Source of the DNA: Chloroflexota bacterium
Lineage (GTDB): Bacteria > Chloroflexota > Anaerolineae > Ardenticatenales > JAADHH01
Length of the DNA: 40,341 nt
Assembly: GCA_013151955.1 (NCBI GenBank)
Contig: JAADHH010000025.1
Span: 1-40,341 of the forward strand
Reading direction: 5' to 3'
Below, one piece after another: positions 15,087-23,869 of this stretch. Numbering within the stretch: position 1 is the stretch's first letter; every line of letters starts with the position of its first letter. The position numbers were made by a program, and so were the translations under genes. Below the pieces are notes generated by a model. The model was not told where the DNA came from. It made no database searches and saw only the letters and a list, made by a program, of their open reading frames with translations.

Positions 15087-16471
15087 GCTGCGCCCTCCGC
15101 TCGGGCGGCCAGGATGCGTCCGTCAATGCCTTGCACCAAGGCCTGGTGTTGTTCCCACCAATCGGGGTCTTTCTGAGCATCCAGCGCTTCTACGGTTTTG
15201 CCCTGTTGTTCCACCCAGGTGTAATACTTCAGGTTGTGCCAGCGTGTGCGTGCCTCCAGCGTGCCCTCTTGAATCCAATCCAGTTTCTGGCCGTGGAAGA
15301 TACGCTCCATCCGCACAGCCGCCTCGGTTTCATCCAGCGGGCCGTAGCGAGCGGTCATGTCTTGCATGACGGAGTGGTAGCGGTCTATCGCATCGGTGCA
15401 TACAGTGACAATCACATCGCGGGGGCCGAAGCCGTAGAAACGGGCCGTTTTGATCGCGCCCAACACGTTGCACACACCGGAGATGCCGAAAATCCGGCTC
15501 ATGGCCATGACCTGTGTCTCGGCAATGCCGTAGCGGTCGGACAGTGTGCGCCAGCCGGCCTCCTCGGTCAGCAGTTGCAAGCCCTTTTTCGATTCCAGGT
15601 CGTCAATGCACATCAGGGCGTCCATGTTCGTGACGTGATGGATCCAGGTGACGTGCTTGTCGCCGATGCCCTGGATGTCGTGGCTGCCGTAGCCGTTGCT
15701 GTAGAGCGTGGGGCACTGGACCGGTTCCAGGCCGACGATCTTGTGCTCGGGCCAGACCTGTTTGAGCCGGTCGCCGGCGGCAATCGTGCCGGCCGAGCCC
15801 ATGGCGGAGATGTATGCGCTGATGCGCCCGTCGCCAATACCCTGCGATTCCAGCACACCAGCCAGCTCGACGATCGTGTTGCCGGTGACGTAGTAGTGAA
15901 AGCGGTAGTTGCCCATCACCTCGAACTGGTTGAGCACGCGCACTTTTGGGTCTTGGCGCAGCTCCCACGTTTTGTCGTAGATCTCTTTGACGTTGCTCTC
16001 GGAGCCGGGGGTTTTGATCACCCGTGCGCCGTAGCGTTCGATCTGCTCGAACCGTTCGCGGCTCATCCCCGCCGGCAGAACGACGACGCTATCGAAGCCC
16101 ATGCGGCAGCCGACCCAGGCCCCGCCGATGCCGTAGTTCCCCGTGCTGGGCCAGACGAGCGTGTTCACCTGCGGGTCTACCTCGCCGAACAACTCCTTCT
16201 CGACGAGAACGGCATAGGCTGCCCCGACCTTGTGCGAGCCGGTGGGGAAGTCTTTGCCGTAGAGGACGACAATCGGTGTGTCTACACCGGTCAATTCTTC
16301 CGGCAAGACGTGATAGTAAATGTGTCCCTCGCCGTCCTTCCAGGTGATGTTGAACAGGTTGATCGGATCGAGGGGGTCTTCGGTTTTCATGCGCAGGGCA
16401 CGCTTGCGCACCTTGGGGTCTATGCGCTCGGGGTGCAGCATTTCATCGAATGTAGGGCCGGTGATGATCAT
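15083..16471 (-). CDS. Fold-type II PLP-dependent enzyme (cysteine synthase/lyase-like)
   Basis: A 462-aa enzyme, longer than cysteine synthases. The PLP lysine is K81 in FPTGSHKVGAAY. WPSTGNYGIGGA (about 109-120) is the substrate loop, and SAMGSAGTIAAG binds the PLP phosphate. Fold-type II enzymes eliminate or replace beta-substituents of amino acids, or deaminate them. The exact reaction is unknown; diaminopropionate lyase (YgeX), which lies near ssnA in E. coli, is a functional analogy only. SD AAGGAT precedes the ATG. It heads the trio with the unknown protein and SsnA. Confidence 0.85.
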   Translation of the reverse strand: MIITGPTFDEMLHPERIDPKVRKRALRMKTEDPLDPINLFNITWKDGEGHIYYHVLPEELTGVDTPIVVLYGKDFPTGSHKVGAAYAVLVEKELFGEVDPQVNTLVWPSTGNYGIGGAWVGCRMGFDSVVVLPAGMSRERFEQIERYGARVIKTPGSESNVKEIYDKTWELRQDPKVRVLNQFEVMGNYRFHYYVTGNTIVELAGVLESQGIGDGRISAYISAMGSAGTIAAGDRLKQVWPEHKIVGLEPVQCPTLYSNGYGSHDIQGIGDKHVTWIHHVTNMDALMCIDDLESKKGLQLLTEEAGWRTLSDRYGIAETQVMAMSRIFGISGVCNVLGAIKTARFYGFGPRDVIVTVCTDAIDRYHSVMQDMTARYGPLDETEAAVRMERIFHGQKLDWIQEGTLEARTRWHNLKYYTWVEQQGKTVEALDAQKDPDWWEQHQALVQGIDGRILAARAEGAA

Positions 16472-16490
16472 GATTATCCTTATCTATCGG

Positions 16491-17047
16491 TCAGGTGAAA
16501 ATCGCGGGGTCCACGTCTTCGGCATAGCTGTATACCTGGATGCCCAGCTTATCGGCCACAGTCCGGGCTTTTTTATCTACCATAGGCGAGATCACCAACG
16601 CTTTGGATGCCTGACGATCGTGCTTCTTCTCGTAGAATTTGACCTTGCGTTCAAAGGCATACATTTGTGTTCTTCCCATTCTCTATCTTGCTCTTCCCGC
16701 CTGCGCTCCGACGCTCGGATAGATTCCAACATCTGATTGATCGTGGCCTGATTCTCTGCCCATTTGCGATCCGATTCCCGAATAGAATTGAGCATCTGAT
16801 TGATTGCGGTCTGGTTCTCTGCCCATTTCTCTGCTTCTCTCCGGTTGTGTTCTGCCCACTTTCTGCTTTGCTCCTCACGATCCCGGCGCATTTCATCGAG
16901 CAGGCGGTCGAAGTGGTTATTCGTTTCCTGTTTGTCGGCAAAGTGACGCCTGGATAGACGCAGGATGAAACGCTGCATTTCGGCGTCTGTTTGCAAGATG
17001 CCGGGTAGCTCCTGCATGATGACTTCTTTCACTTGTTGTTTGTTCAT
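16491..17047 (-). pseudogene. DUF3782-like coiled-coil/nuclease gene, deleted and frameshifted
   Basis: The N-terminal frame (from ATG 17047, MNKQQVKEVIMQELP) encodes the coiled coil typical of DUF3782-type proteins. It includes a 21-residue repeat KWAENQ..INQML.SIR.S present twice (63 bp, three heptads). After EWEEHK this frame runs into unrelated sequence. The family C-terminus (YAFERKVKFYEKKH..KALVISP..ADKLGIQVYS) continues in another frame to a stop at 16491. The PD-(D/E)XK-like middle (about 90 residues, including the expected EIKS region) is missing. So a deletion plus frameshift removed the nuclease core. Family assignment is from memory of the architecture. Confidence 0.75.
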
Positions 17048-17128
17048 CTGAAGAGTACCTTCGTTCTCATGTGGCAGCACTTCATCTCGTTTCGAGAGGA
17101 AAGGGACATTGTCTTGGCAACAGTTATA

Positions 17129-17157
17129 GTTTACCACATCACACGGACAGCGTCAAG
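17129..17157 (-). promoter_or_regulatory. Sigma-70 promoter upstream of the broken DUF3782-like gene
   Basis: On the minus strand, TTGACG (17152-17157), a 17-bp spacer, then TAAACT (17129-17134). With the downstream gene broken and no terminator seen, it may now drive the PLP enzyme / unknown / ssnA operon. Confidence 0.6.
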
Positions 17158-17224
17158 AGAGATTACGAACGGTAGGGCTTGCGTCTCTTTTGCATTTTGG
17201 GTTGGTCAAGGGCCGGCCTGGACG

Positions 17225-17254
17225 CGACGGATTGGGGATTCCGTCGCTACGGTC
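17225..17254 (+). repeat. Dispersed hairpin repeat, family B copy 2
   Basis: CGACGGA (17225-17231) pairs with TCCGTCG (17240-17246). The 30 bases match the minus strand of 610-639 at 26 positions, including the trailing CTACGGTC. The A:T pair here replaces C:G there, keeping the stem. Confidence 0.7.
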
Positions 17255-17278
17255 AGACGCAACCCTGGACGATGGAAC

Positions 17279-17330
17279 GTAGGGGCGATCCCTTGCGGTC
17301 GCCCTGGGCGTGTGCAAAACCTGCCTCTAC
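17279..17330. repeat. Nested-hairpin intergenic repeat
   Basis: GTAGGGGC (17279-17286) pairs with GCCTCTAC (17323-17330), one G-U. An inner stem GGGCGA (17283-17288) / TCGCCC (17299-17304) competes or stacks with it. The form resembles a palindrome I have seen widely in Chloroflexota and cyanobacteria gaps (recall, not checked). The 360-bp gap 17048-17407 otherwise holds only the promoter and the family B copy. Confidence 0.45.
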
Positions 17331-17407
17331 CGGTGCCCCAACGCAAAAAATGACGGACACCCTGAACGGGAGGAGTGTATCTCTTTCGGTGGAAATTCGA
17401 CCCAATA

Positions 17408-18685
17408 TCATGCCAACGGTTCACCAACAAGGGCCTCCTTGACGGCACGCAAAGAGGGCGCGATCCGTGTGGCCTGCCCGGTCGCTTTCATCGCACTCTC
17501 CACATCTTTCAGCCCGTTGCCGGTGACGAGGACAACGACGTGCTCGTCCGGGTTTACCAGTCCCTCAGACAACGCCTTTTGCAACCCGGCGAACCCCGTC
17601 GCTCCGGCCGGCTCGGCGAAGATACCGGCTTCGCGGGCCAGCAGGCGCATCGCCGCCAATATCTCGTCGTCGCTGACGGCCAGGAAGGTCCCGCCGGTCT
17701 CACGCACGGCGCGTAGGGCCTTCACGCGGTCGCGCGGCAGCCCCACAGAGATCGAATCGGCCAGCGTCTGCGCCTCGACCGGGACAACTTCGTCGCTGCC
17801 ACGCTGCCAGGCGTGGACCAGCGCTGCTGCCCCCTCCGCCTGCACGCCGACCAGGCGAGGCATCCGTTCGATCCAGCCGAGAGCCAACAAATCGCGAAAG
17901 CCTTTGTGTACCCCGCCGATGATACAACCGTCACCGACCGGCACGAAGACGCAGTCGGGCGATTGCCAGCCAAGCTGCTCGGCGATCTCGAAGCTGACGG
18001 TCTTTTTGCCCTCCGTCATGTAGGGGTTGTAGGCCGTGTTGCGGCAGTACCACCCGAACTCGTGACTCGCTTCGATGCACAGGTCGAAAGCCTGGTCGTA
18101 CGTCCCCTCGACGAGAAAGACTGTGGAACCAAAGATGAGCAGTTGGGCCACCTTGGCCGGCGGCGCAGAAGCGGGCACGAAGATTACATTCGGCAAACCC
18201 ACGCAGGCGGCCATCCCCGAAAGTGCCGCCGCCGCATTCCCCGAACTGGCGGTCGTTATCACAGCAGCCTCTGCTTCGCGCGCCTTGACCACGGCGAGCG
18301 CACTGGCCCGGTCCTTGAAGCTGGCCGTCGGCTGGCGGGTATCGTCCTTGAGGTGCAGGTGGCGCAGGCCGAGCGAGGCGGCCAACCGGCTGGCACGGAA
18401 AAGAGGCGTCCAGCCAACATCGTTCAGCGGCGTATCGCCGGCCAGCACCTCGTCGAGGGTGCGCGGATCGAGCGGCAAGAGTCTGCGATACCGCCAGAGA
18501 GAAGGGGCATACCGGTCATCGGCCAGCGTCTGTCGCCGCACCCGCCGGCGCAGCTCGTCGTAGTCGTACTGCACATCGAGAATGCCGTCGTTACCGTGCT
18601 TCGGACAGACATAGTCTACCTCGCCGGGCGTGTATTGCGCCCCGCACAGGACACATCGCAACGTGATCGCCAAATTGCTTGTCAT
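17408..18685 (-). CDS. thrC: Threonine synthase
   Basis: A 425-aa PLP enzyme converting O-phosphohomoserine to threonine. The N-terminus has cysteines at 11, 14 and 27, resembling the small Zn-ribbon-like cap of this subgroup. The PLP lysine is K124 in TASFKDRASA, with SSGNAAAA as the substrate/phosphate loop and GDGCIIGG near 255. SD AAGGAG is at good spacing. Its 5' region holds a 21-bp-period word repeat (18709-18746). A fold-type II relative lies two genes downstream, but the two are not close copies. Confidence 0.88.
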   Translation of the reverse strand: MTSNLAITLRCVLCGAQYTPGEVDYVCPKHGNDGILDVQYDYDELRRRVRRQTLADDRYAPSLWRYRRLLPLDPRTLDEVLAGDTPLNDVGWTPLFRASRLAASLGLRHLHLKDDTRQPTASFKDRASALAVVKAREAEAAVITTASSGNAAAALSGMAACVGLPNVIFVPASAPPAKVAQLLIFGSTVFLVEGTYDQAFDLCIEASHEFGWYCRNTAYNPYMTEGKKTVSFEIAEQLGWQSPDCVFVPVGDGCIIGGVHKGFRDLLALGWIERMPRLVGVQAEGAAALVHAWQRGSDEVVPVEAQTLADSISVGLPRDRVKALRAVRETGGTFLAVSDDEILAAMRLLAREAGIFAEPAGATGFAGLQKALSEGLVNPDEHVVVLVTGNGLKDVESAMKATGQATRIAPSLRAVKEALVGEPLA

Positions 18686-18708
18686 TTTCGCTCCTTATCC
18701 GTTGCCAC

Positions 18709-18746
18709 TTGACAATTGCCCATTGTCCGTTGACAATTGACCATTG
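18709..18746. repeat. Tandem word repeat upstream of thrC
   Basis: TTGACAATTGCCCATTG (18709-18725) recurs at 18730-18746 with one change, period 21 bp (two helical turns). Each unit contains the palindrome CAATTG. It occupies the gap between the secreted-protein stop and the thrC start. Confidence 0.65.
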
Positions 18747-18747
18747 A

Positions 18748-19626
18748 TTACCGTCCCTGCCACCAGTCTTTGCGCGAGCGGGGGTCCATGAACGTGCCGT
18801 AGTCACGAATAGCCACGCCGATTTCATCGCCCCGTGCCCGGCCGAGAGCCTGACCGGCGCGCAACGCCGGCAAGTGCCCCCGTCCCGCATCGTTCCACGA
18901 TTGGTAGAGGGCCAGCAAGCGGGGTTCCACGCACAGGCCCTCGATGTGCAGCGCGTACCCGTGGACGACGTTATCCTCGCGGGTGTATTTCAGGGTGACA
19001 CGCGTGGTACTGGCGTACAGCACCAACACCTCGTAGCCACTGCCGATGGTGTAGCCGGATGCCGGCACGTGGATCGTTTCGCCGGGCGTGGCGGAGAGGC
19101 CGGCCAGGGTCACGTCCCAATTGGCCAGCAAATCGCCCCGGCAATTGCAGCCCCAGTCCCAATCGTACACGCGATACGCGGCTTGAAACGTGGCCGTGCG
19201 ATGGTCGGCGAAGAGGCCGGGCAATTGTGGCGCTTTGGAATCGGTGCCGCCGGTGTAATCTACCAGACCCAGGAATGCCGTTGTGGGGGCGTACCCGCGC
19301 AAGGCCAGGTTCAGGTCGGCGTGTTGTTCGGCGGGCCGGTCGGTGGGGGGCGGATTGACGGAAAGGTCGCCATAGTTTTCGCCGGCAACCGGTGAGCACG
19401 TGCCCTCGCTGCTGATGACAATGGGCAGATAGATAGCAGGGGTAAGCAGACCCAAAGCGTGCCCCGTTTCGGGGTGGTTCGTGCCGGTATCCTGCTGTAT
19501 GGCAATCGATTGGCCGCTGGCCGGTGCAGGTGTGCCGATCGGGCCGGGCAACAGGAAGAATCCTCCCGCACCAAGCAACAGACTGAGGAATGGCCACAAC
19601 AGACGCAGACGAGTTTTTCGAGACAT
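18748..19626 (-). CDS. Secreted hypothetical protein
   Basis: About 292 aa from the ATG at 19626, chosen because it starts a clear signal peptide (MSRKTRLRLLWPFLSLLLGA, then a Pro/Ala-rich cleavage zone), follows an AAGG SD and lies just after a promoter. The mature part has CNC at the middle (DWGCNCRGD) and a striking C-terminus: GRARGDEIGVAIRDYGTFMDPRSRKDWW. I do not recognise the family. The middle (YDWDWGCNC...LANWDVTLAGL) reads like a beta-rich extracellular domain. Likely exported or surface-associated. Confidence 0.75.
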   Translation of the reverse strand: MSRKTRLRLLWPFLSLLLGAGGFFLLPGPIGTPAPASGQSIAIQQDTGTNHPETGHALGLLTPAIYLPIVISSEGTCSPVAGENYGDLSVNPPPTDRPAEQHADLNLALRGYAPTTAFLGLVDYTGGTDSKAPQLPGLFADHRTATFQAAYRVYDWDWGCNCRGDLLANWDVTLAGLSATPGETIHVPASGYTIGSGYEVLVLYASTTRVTLKYTREDNVVHGYALHIEGLCVEPRLLALYQSWNDAGRGHLPALRAGQALGRARGDEIGVAIRDYGTFMDPRSRKDWWQGR

Positions 19627-19645
19627 AGAACAGTACCTTGCCCGT

Positions 19646-19674
19646 ATCTTACCACAGCTTATTCGGTACAGCAA
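19646..19674 (-). promoter_or_regulatory. Promoter of the secreted protein gene
   Basis: On the minus strand, TTGCTG (19669-19674), a 17-bp spacer, TAAGAT (19646-19651). The predicted start near 19639 leaves about 13 nt before the ATG. Confidence 0.5.
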
Positions 19675-19704
19675 ACCGGAGATTTGATTGCCAAGAAGTT
19701 GCCC

Positions 19705-19735
19705 GAAGTTCGACTTCTGGCAGAAGTCGAACTTC
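19705..19735. repeat. Dispersed hairpin repeat, family A copy 1
   Basis: GAAGTTCGACTTCTG (19705-19719) is perfectly inverted at 19721-19735. It is related to copies at 20875-20919 and 30335-30367, but with G:C in place of A:T at the same stem pair (TTCGA/TCGAA versus TTCAA/TTGAA). It lies between two divergent promoters. Confidence 0.75.
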
Positions 19736-19753
19736 TTCTCTTCTGTCTGCGAT

Positions 19754-20865
<1,112 letters not shown>

Positions 20866-20874
20866 TCGGGCCAA

Positions 20875-20919
20875 GAATCCAGAAGTTCAACTTCTCGGCG
20901 AAGTTGAACTTCTGGATTC
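20875..20919. repeat. Dispersed hairpin repeat, family A copy 2
   Basis: A perfect 20-bp stem (20875-20894 with 20900-20919) and a 5-nt loop, built on GAAGTTCAACTTC. It begins 10 nt after the gap stop and ends 15 nt before the next start. No T-run follows, so if it matters it more likely affects mRNA stability or partial readthrough than full termination. Confidence 0.8.
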
Positions 20920-20934
20920 ACGTTGTGCCATCTC

Positions 20935-23466
20935 ATGCGCCTGACAAAACGCATCCACATCCACACCGCAACGCTTCTTCTGTGGGCGATGGTCATCGCC
21001 TACGTACTTTTTTTTAGTCTGGCCACGCTACAAAAGCACGCGGCCTACCAGACCACGGCCTTCGACCTGGGGAACATGGACCAGGCAGTGTGGGGTACCC
21101 TCCACGGCCGGCTGCTCCCCTACACCAACTGGGATACCGAAGGGACACGGCTGGGCTATCACGTAGACCCGATTCTGATTCTCTTCTCCCCCTTCTATCT
21201 CCTTCATGCCGGCGCCGAGACTCTGCTGGTCTTGCAATCGCTTCTCCTGGCCCTGGGTGCGTTTCCCATCTACGCCCTTTCCCGCCGCATCTTCCTGCAG
21301 GTGGCCGATAGAGAATCTGCCGTCTCCCAACCCCGATGGCCTGTCGAAGTGCCGGCGCTGGTTTTTGCTCTGAGCTATCTGCTCTTCCCGGCCCTCGAAG
21401 CGGCCAACATGTTCGATTTTCACCCCACGGCGTTGGTGGCTCCCTTGTTGGCCTTTGCCTTCTATTTCGTGGAAAGCCGGCGGCATCGCGCCCTGTTCGT
21501 AACGGCTCTGCTGATCATGGCCTGCAAAGAGGACATGACTCTTGTGGTGATTGCCCTGGGCCTGTATACGGTCCTGCGCACATTCTGGAATCGTCGTGCC
21601 GACCCCTCCGTTCACTGGCGACCGGCAACCGTGGCAGGCCTTGCTCTCGTCCTGGCCGGCGTCGTGTGGTTCCTGATCGCCGTATACGGGATCATACCGC
21701 ACTTCAACGCGGGTGGGAAATCGCCCTACCTCGGCGGGTATGCCGCTGTGGGAGGGAGTCCCACCGGCATCCTGCGCACACTGTTCACCAATCCGGGCAA
21801 GATCGCGGCGGTCGTGTTGACCCCAGAAAAGCTCACCTACCTGCGAAACCTTTTCACACCGGTGCTGTTCATGTCGCTACTTTCACCCCTCACGCTGTTG
21901 CCGATGCTCTCTACCCTGGCCTTGAACTTGCTCAGTCACAACGCAACGCTCTACACGCTGGAAAAATACCACTATGCCGCTCCACTCGTGCCCTCTGTGG
22001 TCATCTCCGGGGCTTATGGGAGTGCCTTCCTCGTCCGGCACCTGACCAAACGGTGGCCACGATTTATGGCAAGCAAAGCCGTCTTCGGGATTTCTGCGGC
22101 TGTGCTGGTCAGCACCTTGCTCTATCATGGCAGTCACGGGTTCACGCCGCTGGGGGCACGCTTCCGCTGGTACGAAATCACGCCCCACGCGCGATTGGCC
22201 GATACATTCGTGCGCGAGATTCCGCCGGGCGTTTCCGTCTCGGCGCAAAGCAAGCTCAATCCACACTTGAGCAACCGCCCGCTGATCTACATGTTCCCCA
22301 AAATTGCCGGTGCCGAGTATGTGTTCTTCGACGCTTCCGCAGACTCCTGGCCGGCACATCCGAACGATGTGCGACACATCTACGACGAGCTGACCGCCGG
22401 AGACTACGGCGTGCTGGATGCAGCAGACGGATTCATCTTGCTAAAACGGGGCGAGGCCAACAAAACCTTGCCCGACCGCTTCTATGACTTCGTGCGAGGG
22501 GACAATCCTGCCTGGCCCGTAGAAGTCAACTTCGAGGACAAGCTGGCCTTGCGAGGCTTTGATCTGCGGCAGGACGAAGCGGGGCGCACCTCGCTGGTCA
22601 CCTACTGGCAGGCATTGCGCCCCCTGGACAGGGATTACCGCATCTACCCATTCTACTACGATCCTGCAACCAGCCGCATCACCGAGGACACGGAAAAGCG
22701 GCCACTCGTTGGATTGCTGTGGCATCCGACAAGTCAGTGGCGGCCGGGTGAGATTGTGCGTCTGTCCACGCTGCCTTGGAAGGTAGCCGCCGACTCGAAC
22801 GTCGGCGTGGGGGTGATCGCCGGGCAAGACTGGTGGCACGACCGTCGCCTATCGTCTGAAATCATCACCGGCACGGCCGTCGTGCGCGAGGCTTTTGGCA
22901 GTACGGCGTTGCAGGTAGCGCGATTGATTGACGGGCAGCCGCAGGTGGATGCCAGGCAGTTCACGTTGCCGGCTTCTCCGCGGTACGAAGACCACGTCCG
23001 CTTTGCAAAGGTCGCCGCACTGCTCGGGTTCGACCTCTCTTGCCCGGTATGCCGGCAAGAGTTGTCGCCCGAGGGGAACCCTCTGGTGGTCGTCTCGCCC
23101 GCGGGGGGCGGCGAGGCCACATTGTCTTTGAATCTGTATTGGCGAGCGTTGGGGCCCACAGAAACGTCTTACACCGTTTTCGTGCATCTGTTGGGGCCAG
23201 ACGGGCGAGTCGTCTCGCAACGCGACACGCTACCCCTCTCCGGTTCGCGCCCCACGACCACCTGGCTACCTTCCGAAATCATTGTGGACCCCTATCGCCT
23301 GCCGTTGCCTGCCGGCATGAAAGCGGGCACGTACAGAATCGAACTGGGATTTTACGATGGCGTCACGGGCAAGCGGCTGCCGGCGTTCGACCGCGCGGAC
23401 GAGCCGTTGCCAGACGACCGCCGGCTGCTTCCGGTGACGATTAGGCAACTACGAGCCCTGGAATGA
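20935..23466 (+). CDS. DUF2079 membrane protein with duplicated C-terminal beta domains
   Basis: About 843 aa. The first ~490 residues are a polytopic membrane region with the DUF2079 pattern (TTAFDLGNMDQAVWGTLHG; GYHVDPILILFSPFYLL), related to GT-C/GT39-like glycosyltransferases. Two similar extracellular beta-sandwich segments follow (about 525-650 and 690-840), each with a GFDL start and a TYWQALRPLDRDY or NLYWRALGPTETSY core. The N-terminus has no good SD: the ATG at 20935 and the TTG at 20923 both follow the hairpin closely. It is probably co-transcribed with gap. Donor and acceptor are unknown. Confidence 0.82.
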   Translation: MRLTKRIHIHTATLLLWAMVIAYVLFFSLATLQKHAAYQTTAFDLGNMDQAVWGTLHGRLLPYTNWDTEGTRLGYHVDPILILFSPFYLLHAGAETLLVLQSLLLALGAFPIYALSRRIFLQVADRESAVSQPRWPVEVPALVFALSYLLFPALEAANMFDFHPTALVAPLLAFAFYFVESRRHRALFVTALLIMACKEDMTLVVIALGLYTVLRTFWNRRADPSVHWRPATVAGLALVLAGVVWFLIAVYGIIPHFNAGGKSPYLGGYAAVGGSPTGILRTLFTNPGKIAAVVLTPEKLTYLRNLFTPVLFMSLLSPLTLLPMLSTLALNLLSHNATLYTLEKYHYAAPLVPSVVISGAYGSAFLVRHLTKRWPRFMASKAVFGISAAVLVSTLLYHGSHGFTPLGARFRWYEITPHARLADTFVREIPPGVSVSAQSKLNPHLSNRPLIYMFPKIAGAEYVFFDASADSWPAHPNDVRHIYDELTAGDYGVLDAADGFILLKRGEANKTLPDRFYDFVRGDNPAWPVEVNFEDKLALRGFDLRQDEAGRTSLVTYWQALRPLDRDYRIYPFYYDPATSRITEDTEKRPLVGLLWHPTSQWRPGEIVRLSTLPWKVAADSNVGVGVIAGQDWWHDRRLSSEIITGTAVVREAFGSTALQVARLIDGQPQVDARQFTLPASPRYEDHVRFAKVAALLGFDLSCPVCRQELSPEGNPLVVVSPAGGGEATLSLNLYWRALGPTETSYTVFVHLLGPDGRVVSQRDTLPLSGSRPTTTWLPSEIIVDPYRLPLPAGMKAGTYRIELGFYDGVTGKRLPAFDRADEPLPDDRRLLPVTIRQLRALE

Positions 23467-23752
23467 GGCCAGCGGCGCCGGCACCACCGTGCCCGCCTGT
23501 GCGAAGCGGTCCGGAGAAGCGTCGTAATACCGCGCTCCACAAGTTGTCACTGCCATAGCCGCTGCGCCGCTCCGCGGCATCGTACGCCGTGGTTACCCCC
23601 CCCGTTGTCCGGGTAGGTCTGGGTCCGCACCCGGTCGTCGGCGCGGTAGGTGTAGCTGGTGGTGTAGGCCACACTGTCGATCGTCTTCTGCTCCGCCGTC
23701 ACCCGGCCCCGCTGGTCGTAGTGGTAGGTCACCGCCGCCGTGTTGGGACTCC
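23449..23752 (-). pseudogene. RHS/YD-repeat protein remnant
   Basis: Three fragments of an RHS core are read in order in different frames. First TYHYDQRGRVTAEQ...YTYRADDRVRTQTYPD (23732 to about 23600), then GVTTAYDAAERRSGYGSDNLW (23599-23537), then GARYYDASPDRFAQAG to a TAG at 23449. The first frame break falls at a run of eight C (23596-23603), so it could be slippage or a base-call error. The second is an internal deletion of most of the core. The 3' end overlaps the end of the DUF2079 gene by 18 bp on the other strand. The 5' part of the gene is absent. Confidence 0.75.
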
Positions 23753-23802
23753 GACAGCCTGCTAGGGGGAAACTGCTTCTGCTTCATGTTGTGACGGCCT
23801 GT

Positions 23803-23831
23803 TTGACCTTTCCAAAAGTGCATAGTACAAT
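23803..23831 (+). promoter_or_regulatory. Near-consensus promoter in the degenerate region
   Basis: TTGACC (23803-23808), a 17-bp spacer, TACAAT (23826-23831). It precedes the SD and ATG of the disrupted small gene at 23870. Confidence 0.6.
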
Positions 23832-23869
23832 TCACTCACATATCTCCGGAACCTGAAAGGAAAAGTACG

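Noticed and set aside
14984-16498. 504-codon plus-strand frame opposite the PLP enzyme
   Set aside because: Same antisense effect; the fold-type II PLP motifs are on the minus strand.
18690-18746. Riboswitch or T-box leader before thrC
   Set aside because: The gap is only about 60 bp and is filled by the tandem word repeat; no T-box or aptamer core can be drawn.
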